DNA of 64,000 nt. It comes from Thunnus maccoyii (lineage: Eukaryota; Chordata; Actinopteri; Scombriformes; Scombridae). The stretch is taken from positions 36,441,588-36,505,587 of the forward strand of contig NC_056534.1 in NCBI RefSeq assembly GCF_910596095.1, read 5' to 3'. The notes under the pieces were generated by a model. The model saw only the letters and a program-made list of their open reading frames with translations. It was not told where the DNA came from and ran no database searches. This document shows positions 26,389 to 53,715 of the stretch, one piece after another. The position numbers and the translations under genes are program-made. The first letter of the stretch is position 1. Every line of letters starts with the position of its first letter.

Positions 26389-26884
26389 CTGTGTGTATCT
26401 CGGCTCTTTCAATCTTACATAAAGTGAAGGTAAATGATGACGATGGGGCAAAAGATCTGTGTAATGGTTCATTAACTTAAATAGTTGCTATGAATATATA
26501 ATGTGTAAGAACATTTTAAACACACAAAAAGATGGACAAAAAAGTCACATAAATGTCAAAAAAAAGAGAAAGAAACCTTACCAAAATCAGCCGATGACTA
26601 ACACTAAAACAATAAGCATTAATAACCATGTATGGTTATGGTAGGTATGAAAGCTTGTATGATTAAAAAAACAGAGAGCATACAAGACAACTTTGGAGGA
26701 GAGAAGAAAACGAAAAGAGAAAAAAAAGAAAACAGCCCAGCAAAACGTTTTGAATGCAGTTATTATGCTTATAAATTATATATTAGATTACTTATATATA
26801 TTAGATTAACTTGTTGCTCAACCTACCTGTTGTTGTTGAATTAGTGTCTCCTAGAGAAAAATTAGACTCGTTAAAGAAATCCAT
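24979..26884 (-). CDS. mchr1: Melanin-concentrating hormone receptor 1-type GPCR (two exons)
   Basis: A class A G-protein-coupled receptor for the neuropeptide MCH, acting at the plasma membrane. Exon 1 is 26827-26884 (19 codons plus one base); exon 2 is 24979-26000. Together they give 359 residues, near the length of mammalian MCHR1. Seven hydrophobic segments are visible. Family marks include NLSIVDLLFLFGMPF (TM2), LDSNSQIVSTYILTAM with the ligand-binding Asp of TM3, LDRYLATVHP (DRY motif), CWAPYYILQL (TM6) and NPFLYIILSETF (NPxxY, TM7). It matches MCHR1 better than MCHR2 by eye. Teleosts have mchr1a and mchr1b; I cannot decide which this is. Orientation is head-to-head with the GRB2-like gene about 10 kb away. 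Confidence 0.92.
26001..26826 (-). other. mchr1 intron
   Basis: An 826-bp intron with GT/AG borders on the minus strand. It carries a long GT microsatellite (26323-26387). Confidence 0.8.
26323..26387. repeat. (GT)n microsatellite
   Basis: About 32 GT units inside the mchr1 intron; likely polymorphic. Confidence 0.97.
26827..26884 (-). CDS. mchr1: mchr1 exon 1 (short, extracellular N-terminus)
   Basis: On the minus strand ATG at 26884 opens MDFFNESNFSLGDTNSTTT and then a donor GTAGGT. The phase-1 end fits exon 2 exactly. Three N-glycosylation sequons (NES, NFS, NST) agree with the glycosylated N-terminus of MCHR1, and mammalian MCHR1 also has a short first coding exon. Too short for an ORF scan; predicted by splice logic. 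Confidence 0.8.
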
Positions 26885-27996
26885 CGGTAAAATCCCAAGT
26901 ACATCAAAGTTGAGAAGTATTACCAAGTGCCTGCTTCCGAGGTAAAATGCATTTGAAGCAGCCTATAACCGAAATCCCTTTTTTATTCTTTAAGAGTGAT
27001 TCCAGATACCTTATTTGAAATAGTTCAGTCCTTTAGAGCATAAGCATTTTGTGACGCATCTGAGCAGACCAGTGCGCTCTCTGCCTCTCGGTGATAATAC
27101 AGCCTCTCCTTGGTGAGAGCATCTTCACTCGGAGTCTGTGACGCCCTCTGCAAAGTTGCGACTGCGCTGCAGGTGTCAGAGTATAATCTCATGCGATAGG
27201 CCTAATTGATGGCCCGTGATTCATTCTCTCTCTCTCTTATGAGAGTTAGTGCGTAAAAGTGCAGCTGTATGCGCCTTTGGTCCAAATGGATTATTTTATT
27301 GTGTTATGTGTCAAGGCATGGTGGGTGGGAATTTGTGTGGTCATAAGATTCATTGAAACATTAACAGCAGCCATTGTTAAACGTAGAAATTAAAGAAAAG
27401 AGAACAGAGAGAAAGAAAATCATGGCACTTGAATTGATGAATCTTTAAAAAGATGAATTGACAAAAAAAAAGCTATTCACACAGTTCCCCTTGGGCTCAG
27501 AATAACTGAACATGTGTAAAGAGCGCAGATTAAGACGATTATTCGTTTCCACTGTTCAGATAAATTTTTGGTGGATAATTCCACGCTTACATATTAAAGT
27601 GTTTGTCTTTCTTAGCCATGTCGACGGTCCCAACGCTAGTTTATGGGCTTGTGAGGGGCAGACAGGTGTTCCTACTTGGCTACAAATGAATCCATCGACG
27701 TCCTCGTTAATCATTGGTAGGTAAAAACCGTTTTCGAGCCCCTCCAAATATGTCCTTTCCCACTTTGGACCACTAGATGGCCTTGCTGCCCCTCATTTGA
27801 AGTCCCCACACGTTTCGTTCTTGAAAATTGGATGTGACCATGACAGGTCATAAATAGGCTCCTTTAGAGGCCCGAGGCATTTACCTCACGATTGGTTTGG
27901 TTATCCAGCATCAATACTGTAACAGAGTCTAATCTGAGGTCATGGTAAATCACAACGTGGAAATCATTGGCTGAAGGTGGAGGAAACAAGATTAGA

Positions 27997-28063
<67 letters not shown>

Positions 28064-31000
28064 TTCTACCGCTCCACAAGATCTTTACATCCTGAGGAGT
28101 TTGGCATCTGTGTTTCCTGGAAGAAGATTCTTCAGTGAAATATTGCATCATGTGGGCAGCATGAGCATCAAACAGTGTGCTAGTGTGAACATGAAACACC
28201 ACAGTACATGCCACAGCTAGCAGAGGATGAATACTTGTAAAACTTCCCAGTTTGATTTCACCAGAAATAAAATTAGACTGAAAGAGATTTCTCAATACTT
28301 AAAATGCTGTGTTATGATGATGATTATGTGGGTTTTTGTGACAAGTCTCTATTCGGAACTGTGCTGCATATTGAAAGAGCTCTGGTGTGATCTTGTTATG
28401 TGTCACGGCCACCTCTCTGCCTACTCGTCATCTTCTTCTCCTTTATTTGTTCTGGCAAACTACATAGCTACGGCATAATTGCTGTCCTTAGTTCGGAGGT
28501 CATGATTTCTGATAAAAATAATTTCCAGTCATCATCCAGTCGTATCATCTATAGCAAATGAAAAATTCCCCAAGTTCTGAAAGATACTCATTTAACTGCT
28601 TTCTTTGTTTGCTGGATCTCTTTCAAATAAAGAAATCATGCGTCACACCCTCAAACTCACTCACATCACACTTTCAGTCCGGGTCTTTGTCAGTCAGTGC
28701 CAGTTCTTGTCTGAGCCCACAATATCCTAATCACATCCTTATAATCTTTGCTAAATTCCCTTGATCTAAAGGCTCCACTCACAGATGACAGTTTCAACTA
28801 TTATGATCTGCCTTTTTTCTCCTTCTCTTATTGTTCTACCACACTTGCATAGAGCTATGAGGCCATTGCCCTTACTAAAGTCAATTCTGAATTTCTTCAC
28901 TTGAAATGACCTTTTGAGCTCTTTCATCTGCTTCCTCGCTCCCTCTTCTCCGCTCTACATAAGGCCCACTTTGCACAAAATTTATGAATTTTCATTAATA
29001 CTTGGTCTCATTTGTCGTTCTCTTTCATTTAATGTCATCAAGGTTGCTGCAGAGATCATGTATCAATTCTTCATTTGACTTGGTGCCCACATGATTGCAG
29101 CAAGCTGAGCTGTACTGTAATTTTCCATCCCTTCCCTTCCCCTAATTTTGTATTTAAATGCCAGCTTCCTTCTGACTAAGTGCATGCCTTGACCTGTTTG
29201 TGTAAATGATTAAATATCACATATCTATCCACTCTTTGAAAATGGGCCATGACTTCTTCCGTCTACCACATTTTTTAAAATGCATGCTAATGGACTCATG
29301 TTTAGAAACAGACTCCAGGATCCTTGGCCTCAGCTTTAGAGGCATTGATAAACTTATCTTGCCTCTATATTTGATCCTCAAAGAAATTTCTAATGCTGAT
29401 AAATAAGACATTTTGGTGGAATGTCTCATCCACAGTCTTGTCGAGGTTTTGACCGATGTAATGACTTGTATTGCTTTCCTCGAGGTTTCTATCAAGAGAG
29501 CATGTGTTGGGTTGGACATCGGAAATAAAACTTAGATCTTTATCATGTGTGTAATTTCATTTCCACAGTGACCCTTGTAGCCCAAACCATACTCCTAGAA
29601 ATATTTTGACTCGATCAAGGGGAAATTACACAATTAATTGATGCTGATTTGAAATATCACAGTTGTAGTAGTCAAAAGATATGAGCAAGTGCTTCGAGGA
29701 GTACATGCCTGTTCTATTTCCATATCCATTATCAGCAAACCACTTTACTGAACATATCATTAACTCATATTTAAAAACACACAGTATTTTCTGCTGTGCC
29801 CCCATCAGACAGGACATCACCTACTCTAATGGCCTGCTCACACGAGAAAGCTGTTATAACATCTTTAACCTCACTCGAGCATTATGCAGTTTTATCATTG
29901 ACCTCACCTTCCATTGTATGATCAAGATTTTCTACATCTACTTGACTGCCTCTTTAATTACAATGGCCCACGCTTAAAATTAAATCCATGGTTGATCATT
30001 CTAGCCTAAGCCTGCCCTTGTAAGGCACAAAATATCCCCTATTCTCTAGCATCTATAAAAATCTGCATGACTAGGAATAATACAAATAATAAGAGGAATC
30101 AAACTAGTTTTCACCGAAGTTTTGTTTTGCTTCTTCAATGGCAATAGCCTAAGGAAACAATGTGTGATAATGGAAGGTTGCATTCTAATGTATAATTAGT
30201 TGTGTTATAAAGTAACATTAAGAGAATCTATGATACACATTCTGCTCATCATTTTATTGTGTTGTCAAGGCCGCGAGCTGTTTTTGACACATTTTGAAGC
30301 TCTTCTTTCTCTCTACCTCTCAAAGTAAGGAGAAATAAAATCAGATGCTGTAACAGAAAAATAGTAGAAGCTTCTGATCCACTGGAGAGAAAAAAGAAAA
30401 TTGCATTTGCTGTTATCGTGTAAACATTTTCAAAATAAGCTGCACAAATACAAACAATACCCCTGTATCCAAAAGTCCTGTTAATTAATAAATAATGATA
30501 ATAATTTACATTGTACAGTGGTAATTCTTTTAGAGCAGGAGAAAGATGTTAAACACCCTTCTCTTAGCCTGAAATATTATGACTTTTCCTAAAGTGACCC
30601 AGAAATATTTCAACTTTTTTGTTCAGCTCCTGTTTTATGCAACATGGGACCATATAAGTGTGATTGTGAATATTTTTTGCTCCACAAACAATTAATGTAA
30701 AACCTAAAGAATGCACTCTCTCGGCTCTCTGAAAGTTTCATCAATCATTAATGACTGATGAGGTATTTATGAATAAAAAAATAGATTTGTGGAAAATTGG
30801 TACAGGGAGTAATTTTGAGGGCATACTGTGAAGGGTCAGAATATTAACACTATGTAAGTTGTTAAAAGATCAATTCGCCCAAATCACACACACAAACACA
30901 TTTTCTCACTCTCCCTAATGGCATCCACTTTTGCAGATAGCTTTTCTGTGCCAAGGTATTGAGATATCTGCCACCGTATTCCACAGCTATGATGGATGTG

Positions 31001-31260
31001 AATTGACTAATGTTTGTGCTGCTCAGGGAACTGAAAAATTACATCAGAAAAAAGAAATGTCTCCATTACTTCAGATGATCAACAGAGCTCACTTTGAACA
31101 GTTTTCATTTGAACACATATTCAGTAGAAAATATCTGTAAAGACTGACTGCAGGCATGTTATCAGGATACATCTCTGAAGCATTTCTAATGAGATATTCT
31201 GTACATGTTGTCAAGGGAGTAGCAGGAACTGAATAATAATTCTTCAGTTATTCAGTTAAG
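26885..31260. other. Intergenic between mchr1 and the GRB2-like gene, first part
   Basis: The first few hundred bases should hold the mchr1 promoter (minus strand); no clear TATA box picked. A GT tract lies at 27999-28060. No exon recognised on either strand. Confidence 0.55.
27999..28060. repeat. (GT)31 microsatellite
   Basis: An uninterrupted GT tract in intergenic DNA. The frames crossing it are repeat artefacts. Confidence 0.97.
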
Positions 31261-31356
31261 AATAAAAAAGCCTCAGCAAGTGTCCTGGGGGCAGAACAAG
31301 GGTGAAACATGAGACCTCAGGCGGGTGGACTGGGGGCTGAACGGAGGGGCAAAGTT

Positions 31357-31500
31357 GCTCAGGAGGGCGACTGAAAGGCAGGACAGATGGCTGATATCGC
31401 TCGGGAGGGCAACTGAAAGGCAGGACAGATGGCCAATGTCGCTTGGGAGGGCGACCGGAAGGCAGGACAGACGGCCAGTGTCGCTCGGGAGGGTGACCAG
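31357..31500. repeat. 42-bp minisatellite, about 3.4 copies
   Basis: Units start at 31357, 31399 and 31441, with a partial fourth at 31483. The core is GGCAGGACAGATGGC, and each unit starts GCTCGGGAGGGCGAC or close to it. Because 42 is a multiple of three, all frames stay open and give 14-residue repeats, which explains the long overlapping open frames here. I do not call a gene. Confidence 0.85.
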
Positions 31501-32450
31501 GAGGACGGCGATAAAGACTGGGCCGCTCTTGAGGTCAGCGACAAAAGCTGGGCCACTTTTGGAGGTTGGCAACGAAGGCTGGGCCACTCTGGAGCTGGAG
31601 GCCAGAAATGGCAGCCAGCACCAGAAGACTCAGCTGCAGGTCGGGGCAGGGTGCAGGAGAGGCAGACCACTGGAGTGCAGAGCAGGGGGCAGGCAGCTGG
31701 AGATCTGACTTGGCATCAGTGAAGATGACTGACTGATGATCTGGGAGGTCTGGCTGTGGGTTGGTGGAGATGGCCAACTGGAGTTCTGACCAGGCGTCAG
31801 TAGGGACTGTTGACTTGGAGGTCTGGTAAGATGTCGGCAGAGGTGGCCAACTGCTGAAGGTCCGGGAGGAGGCCAGTGGAGATGGCCGACTGCTAAAGGT
31901 CTGGAAGGAGGTCGGCAGCCGATGGCTGGGAGTCTGGCAGGTAAGCCAGAGAAACAGGAGGCTGCTGAAGCACAACCACAGGAGACAGCTGCAACTCAGG
32001 AATAGGAGAGTGTTGCAGCTCAGAAACAGGGGATTGCTGCAGCCCAGCAGTAAAAGGAGGTTGCTGCATGTCAGCAGGCACAAGAGATTGCAGGAAACAA
32101 GACCACAGGGAATGCTGCAGACTCCGGAGGTTGGGCCGCAGGAGATCTAGGCAAGGGGCATGGCAGGTCAAGTGCAGCGCATACAGGATGTGCTGTATGG
32201 AGCCGAAACAGGATCAGCAGCGTAAGTGTTCACAATCTCTTTCAGATTAAGTAGAAGTTCCAGCAGCCACAGCTTAGATGAACAAGTGCAGAGAAAAAGC
32301 TGCATTCTTCTGCATAATGCTGGAGGTCTCATGGTGGTAGGCAGAGAATCGCTCTACAGCATGCAAAGCTGATTGGCTGGGAAAGACACGGGGAGCAGGG
32401 CAGGGCTAATCAACATAATGCAGGGCAGGTGTGAAAGGAAAGTGTGGAAG
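31500..32450. repeat. GC-rich degenerate repeat region
   Basis: Continues the minisatellite with loosely repeated phrases such as GAGATGGCCAACTG, GAGATGGCCGACTG and GGAGGTCTGG. Composition is GC-rich, unlike the flanks. It may be a decayed piece of a retroelement; family not identified. The 182-codon minus-strand frame is low-complexity and not supported. Confidence 0.4.
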
Positions 32451-32767
32451 GAAAATCAGAACAGGAGGAAAACCCACAGCAGCAGAGAACCAAGAAACCA
32501 GAAAACACAGTCCTCATCATAATCAACCAACATACATAAACCAGTCCAAGAAAACATATAAATAAAACACACAGGCGCACCACAACCTGCTCTTAAACGC
32601 TTATCTACAACCTCATGATGATGCAGCTCCTCAATCATGGCACACAGAGGCTGCAAATGCAAATCACTCAAATCTACAGAAACAAATGCCAAACAAACTT
32701 TTTTTTTCATAATGTGTTGAGGATAAGTGAAAGAGAGTCCAGCAATTGAACAAAACCCAGTCAGTCT

Positions 32768-32800
32768 CCAGATAAGAATGTCTGCTAAATGCCCTAAATG
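32768..32800. mobile_element. Possible LINE/SINE 3'-tail fragment
   Basis: AGATAAGAATGTCTGCTAAA followed by ATG-rich sequence resembles the stem-loop tail shared by fish L2-type LINEs and their SINE partners. A closer match lies at 46108-46127. Very short, so tentative. Confidence 0.4.
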
Positions 32801-33009
32801 TCAATACAGGGGACATGTGGAAGGAACTTCCTGGTGTATAAATGGTTGCATCCTTGACGTCTAATTAGTTGTGTCAAACCCCTCAGTCACATTTCACAAC
32901 TAGTGTGAAAGCAAACTTCAGTTTCAACTTCAAGGGCTTGCTACCTCTCAGTCCAGTTCAACAAACAGGGAAAACGTCTGAGGGCATCTGGTGGGCTGGT
33001 GGAGGGACA

Positions 33010-33215
33010 TAGAGCCATGACACACGTCCTATTGGGAAAAGACCCAGTGCAGAACCAGAACACACTATGGGAAACCATGTAAGGGCTGGGATAGCTTTTG
33101 GATCTCCAGGAGGATGTAGTTGCATAGGGAAACAGATGTCTGGGCAGCTGTACCTGGTGTGCTGCCCCCATGACCTAGACCTGGATCAGAAATGGAGAAT
33201 GAGTGGATGGATACA
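33010..33215 (+). mobile_element. RTE/Rex3-like LINE, 3' end fragment
   Basis: The stretch ends with GCTGCCCCCATGACC, then CTGGATCAGAAATGG and a GGATGGATAC tail. This is the usual 3' end of Rex3/RTE LINEs in fish, where the protein's C-terminus (…LLPPRDPD…, then stop) is followed by a GGAT-repeat tail. Also visible are GATGTCTGGGCAGC and AAAGACCCAGTGCAGAACC. It is diverged and 5' truncated, as most LINE copies are. Confidence 0.75.
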
Positions 33216-34340
33216 TATGACCAAAGTTTCAGTTTTGTGAATTTCTACATTAATTTCCATTTGTAGTAAATGAATTCAAAGTGGATTTAACACAGTGCTG
33301 ATAGCCGATTTTAATCACTGTTATGACATCACCAGTTGGTTTTAGATTTATGCTCTGTTGCTAGTAGCAACCGTCACTGGCACAGTTCTGTACAGTAACA
33401 GTTGCAGATAAACTGACATTGTTACAGGCACGCTTTTGTCAGATCTGTGACCAGGCAAATATTGACAGGCATCTTTTGTCTACTTCACCAATATCCTAGT
33501 TGGATCATTATATGTAGGTACTATTCATATCAGTTTACTGCTGATCAAGCTAGCTGTTAGCTATCTGTTATAGCCTAATATAAATAGGTTAACTGTTCAT
33601 TTACTGTTGGGCTATTCTGTTTGTTTTTGTTGTTTTTTTAAAATACTCTAATGCAAATGTGTACTGGATTAATTAGTGTGTAGTACTTCCAATTTTTTTC
33701 ACTCGTGATACTTTGTTTCCCCATGTAATGATCAACAATGTAAGTTAACTAGTCCAAAGGGACTGCAGATGAAAATTAGCTATAAGCTAACTCTAGTACA
33801 GTACATTAATTGGCAGCATTTATGTTTAACACTGTACATGGTCCCAATAAATAAATAAGACAAGACAGTCAATAATTTTTTGATTCCTGTTTTTGTGTTA
33901 GAACATTTTCATTTCAATAATGATAGGTAATGGGGGTGCTGTTGCCACATTCACACTATACATGATGGATGGAAGAAATGGGAAAGATCCCCATGTTTAA
34001 GACTTGCATGTGTTCATTAGACAACTCAAGACAGTTGTTTGATTACAGAGTTGGATGTGTGAGGGTTACAAATCTTATAACACTATATCCATGGAATAAC
34101 AGCTTAAAAACCTTGAATGACAGGTTTTGGCTGATGTGAGGCCTATATGCTATTTTGGTTTTCAGGCCAAGTGCCAAATCAGATAAAGCGGAGCTTTTAG
34201 AGAAAATGGTTTCCCAGTCGTAATTAGAACTTGGATGTTGACATAAAAGCTATTTAAAAGTTGGGAACTGGTAATTGCAGACAAATCTGATTGGACAAGA
34301 ATGGGGCATGCCAGTTTTTACTCCTGTGCACAAACGGTAC
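33216..34340. other. Intergenic, no gene seen
   Basis: AT-rich DNA without recognised exons or repeats. Confidence 0.55.
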
Positions 34341-34628
34341 ATTCAAGATTCAAGAGGTTTTATTGTCACATGCACAGCGACACAGCAGATGGCAACATTG
34401 AAGGCAGTGAAATTTAGCTTCAAGCTCTATTTCCAATTAAAGTATATAATAAAATGAGAGAGAAGAGGAAGATAACAGAAAAACAAATTAAAATATATAC
34501 AAATATACATTATATTGCTCACTGTAGGTGTGGTATTGCACATAAGCGATGGGTGATAAATACTTCTGATAAAAATAAATATATTGTGTAGTGGGGAAGG
34601 AGAGTGTCTATGGGAGAGGAAGAGAGAG

Positions 34629-34679
<51 letters not shown>

Positions 34680-35210
34680 TGTGCGTTCATCTGGCTCAGA
34701 TGCTTCTATACTGCTTGCCTGATGGAAGCAGTGAACAGAGTCTGTAGCGAGGGTGGTTCCTCTGGATGTAGAGGTCCTGCATGGACGGCAGTTCAGACCT
34801 CGTGATGTGCTGAGCAGCTCTGATGACTCTCTGCAGGGCTTTACAGTCCTGCTTGGAGCTGCTCCCAAACCAGGCTGTGATGCAGCCTGAGAGGACACTC
34901 TTAATAGTCCATCTTTATTAGTTACAGAGTATCCTCCTGTCCATGCCAAACCTCTTAAGCCTCCTGAGGAAGAAGAGGCTCTGGTCAGTATGAGTAAGAC
35001 TCAGTATGAGTTGAACACTTCAGGTCCTCTCTGATGTGGACTCCGAGGAACCTGCTGATTCTCTCTACAGGCGCCCCCTGGATGTAGATGGGGATGTGTG
35101 CTTGCTGTACCTTCCTGAAGTCCAACACCATCTCCTTGGTCTTGCAGACACTGAGATGGAGGTTGTTGTTCTGACACCATGATGTCTCTTACCTCTTCTC
35201 TTTGTCCTCC
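34341..35210 (-). mobile_element. LINE fragment (L2/Rex1-like), C-terminal reverse-transcriptase region and 3' tail
   Basis: Read on the minus strand (about 34870 down to 34740) it encodes VLSGCITAWFGSSSKQDC, then KALQRVIRAAQHITRSELPS and MQDLYIQRNHPRYR, the C-terminal region found downstream of the RT domain in fish LINEs. Upstream, around 35050-35150, are KTKEMVLDF- and GAPVERI-like pieces. The 3' end is GACAATAAAACCTCTTGAAT plus a CTTGAAT repeat, near 34341. Frameshifts and a TG microsatellite (34631-34678) interrupt it. Dead copy. Confidence 0.85.
34631..34678. repeat. (TG)24 microsatellite
   Basis: An uninterrupted tract within the LINE remnant's 3' region. Confidence 0.97.
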
Positions 35211-36900
35211 TGTGGCTTTATCTTCTTGAGTGGAATCACTTTGCATGCCCTCCAGAGGCATTATGTACTCCAATCCCTAATTAGATCTGGAATAAACAGT
35301 AGTTAAGATGTGCCTGCCTGATTTTTTATGCTTCAAGCAGGCTTGTTTCTTCAGCACTGCCATCTATAAGGGACACACAGGGGAGGAAAACAAAGTCTGT
35401 CATCAGTGAGAGGGTTTAGCCTGACAGGCCAACATAGAGCCAATCTGCCGTTCTTCAGTCCCATCACTCTCAGGGATCCAGTATAAGCCACGTGGGAACC
35501 TGCCATTCGCTTGAATGAACCGAAACAATGCCCTAGCAAATGAAATGCCCATTCCAGCTGTTGTGATTTAAGTGGATATATCTTGCAATAACCGCTGTTG
35601 TATTTATTGCGACTGGGCTGCATTTGGATGCAATTGTAAACACAGAGTACATGCAATGACGGGAGGAAGAGTGGGCAGACGAGTTTAAATGTGCCCTCAA
35701 TTAAGAAATTAAGTAATAGTATTAAACAATGTATAACCACAAAGGACAGAAAGAGAAAAACACAAGAAAGAAACACAGCCCTGACATGTCTTGTGTTATA
35801 TAGTCGTTATGGCTTACATGTACAGTAGAGTCCAAAAGTCTGAGACCACTTCTGGACCCTACTGTATATATACACCATCACACACACAGAGCAACACAAG
35901 CATCTCATTGCTGTTAAGTGGGAATCAATTAATTGGCCACTTGACAATTAAGTCCTAAGCTTGCTGGATGCTTGACTTTCCTCACAAATCAGTGATTTAT
36001 TTGGCCATTTCTTGCTGAGCAGGTATCATACAGTGTTATTTGTAGATGTGTTTGGTATTACAAGCACGCTGCAAACTACAGGGGAGCCATGGGGAGCCTG
36101 GCCTGAAAACATAGTTGGAGAAATCTTGGGGTGTCTCTGAAATATTGACAATATGCTACTTTTTGCCATGCATTTCTATTTTTCTGTATCTTCATCACAA
36201 TAGATGGGCTTTTATTGATGTATGACTCATGCATGAGACAAGTGACCTTTTCACATTTAACTTGATTTAATTTTAATTTCAGAGATATTGTTAAATGCAG
36301 GACTAAGAGGGTTAATAACTCCCATTTAAAACGACACAATTTTCCTCAAGTGATGAAAGGAAGAATAATAAATCTTCAGGAAGATATGATGAAGCACTAG
36401 AAAAACATAGCTCACAATATCTAAGATCACATGCATGCTTTGTACAAACACACAATTATAAAAAACACAAGAAAAAAAAAATCCGTCCAGTAAAGATAAG
36501 ACACCAGTGTCATTATTTCATCACATTTAATACAAACTGACAGATAGACGGGAACTGGTCATCATACTGGTAATGATGCCCTTCCCTTTTTCCCGCTCTT
36601 GTGGGTTGGATTCAGTGATTCCCGTTGAGTTCAAGAGTCTAGAGGAGAGATGCAAAGAGGCTTCCATAACAAAAGGGGTTGGAAACCATGCATCATCATT
36701 TAATTGTGGGAAGCCTTTTGTTGGTGCAGTGTTAGAACTGGCCTGACATGTGCACAACCGCTTTGCAAGTCTTATAGCTCACACACTCTGTTATCACAAT
36801 TCTCTCATTTTACAGTATTTATTTAGTTGGGACCGACCTGCTGAACCACTATTATTCTATGAAAGGCTGTCAGAAACTCACTCACATCCCGTTAGTTACT
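35211..36900. other. Intergenic upstream of the GRB2-like promoter
   Basis: No exon supported. A 141-codon minus-strand frame (35351-35776) has no recognisable features and is not annotated. Confidence 0.55.
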
Positions 36901-36926
36901 GGGTAGGTCGTTCCCCTCTTAATGCT

Positions 36927-37070
36927 ATTGGCCAATTAATGAGAGCGCGCGCTGTAATTGGCCAAAGGAAACGCCAATCACACGGTTTCCTTCCTCCGAC
37001 CGGTCACACTCACCGCTTCTATCTGGGCGCGGCAGCACCTTAAATACAGTAGCTGGCTCATTTCACTTCT
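36927..37070 (+). promoter_or_regulatory. CCAAT-rich promoter of the GRB2-like gene
   Basis: ATTGGCCAAT at 36927-36936, ATTGGCCAA at 36957-36965 and CCAAT at 36974-36978: a cluster of NF-Y-type sites in both orientations, spaced roughly 15-30 bp. Between them is GAGCGCGCGC. A TATA-like TTAAATA lies at 37040-37046, about 60-70 bp below the last CCAAT box, placing the expected start near 37070. That leaves about 190 nt of 5' UTR before the ATG at 37261. The start site is inferred, not seen. Confidence 0.6.
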
Positions 37071-37260
37071 GTTTCAAACACACCGAGTTCCACTAACAGC
37101 AGACTAATTCCTGAGTGGTGAGCTCAGTAGAAAGTCGACGTGAAGTTTGTCGTCCGCCAGAGTGAGGAGGACAGGTCAGTGTGGGAGTGCAGCCCAGTGC
37201 ACTAGTGTATGAACAGTGTTTGGAGGGATAACTGATACAAACTTCAAAGGTTTTCACTCC

Positions 37261-53250
<15,990 letters not shown>

Positions 53251-53679
53251 CCTTACCTGATGAAACGAAAAGCAAAAGAAAGATGTCTTGAACATCGGGC
53301 ACGGACAACGCATACCAAGCTTCAACTTCACTGAAGAAGCAGAACGCCGCCACCTGTTCTGCTTCAAAACGAAGAAAAGAAAGAAGAAGAAGAAGAAGAA
53401 CTGCAGGGACAGATGAAGGACACAGCTGAGCTGAGTGGACGAGCTGCACGGATTGAATATGTAGCAAAGAGAGTTAGGCCTTGGGTTTTGTGTGGATTAA
53501 TCATTGAATTTGGTGGCAGTAACAATACTTTCTTCTACTGATGCACTATTTTGTGTTTTGTCACCTTTAAAACAACCTGCCAGTGAGTCATGTCTGCTAA
53601 AAACAGACCAATGACGAGTTGAGGAGACCAAAGACTAATGTGTTTATCATGAACCCTCCTTTGGGATGCTGGATAAGAG

Positions 53680-53715
<36 letters not shown>

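Noticed and set aside
31535-32083. 182-codon minus-strand frame
   Set aside because: Low-complexity Ser/Leu/Pro translation of a GC-rich repeat region; no domain.
35351-35776. 141-codon minus-strand frame with a hydrophobic N-terminus
   Set aside because: No homology I can recognise and no splice context. The hydrophobic start alone is common in AT-rich DNA.
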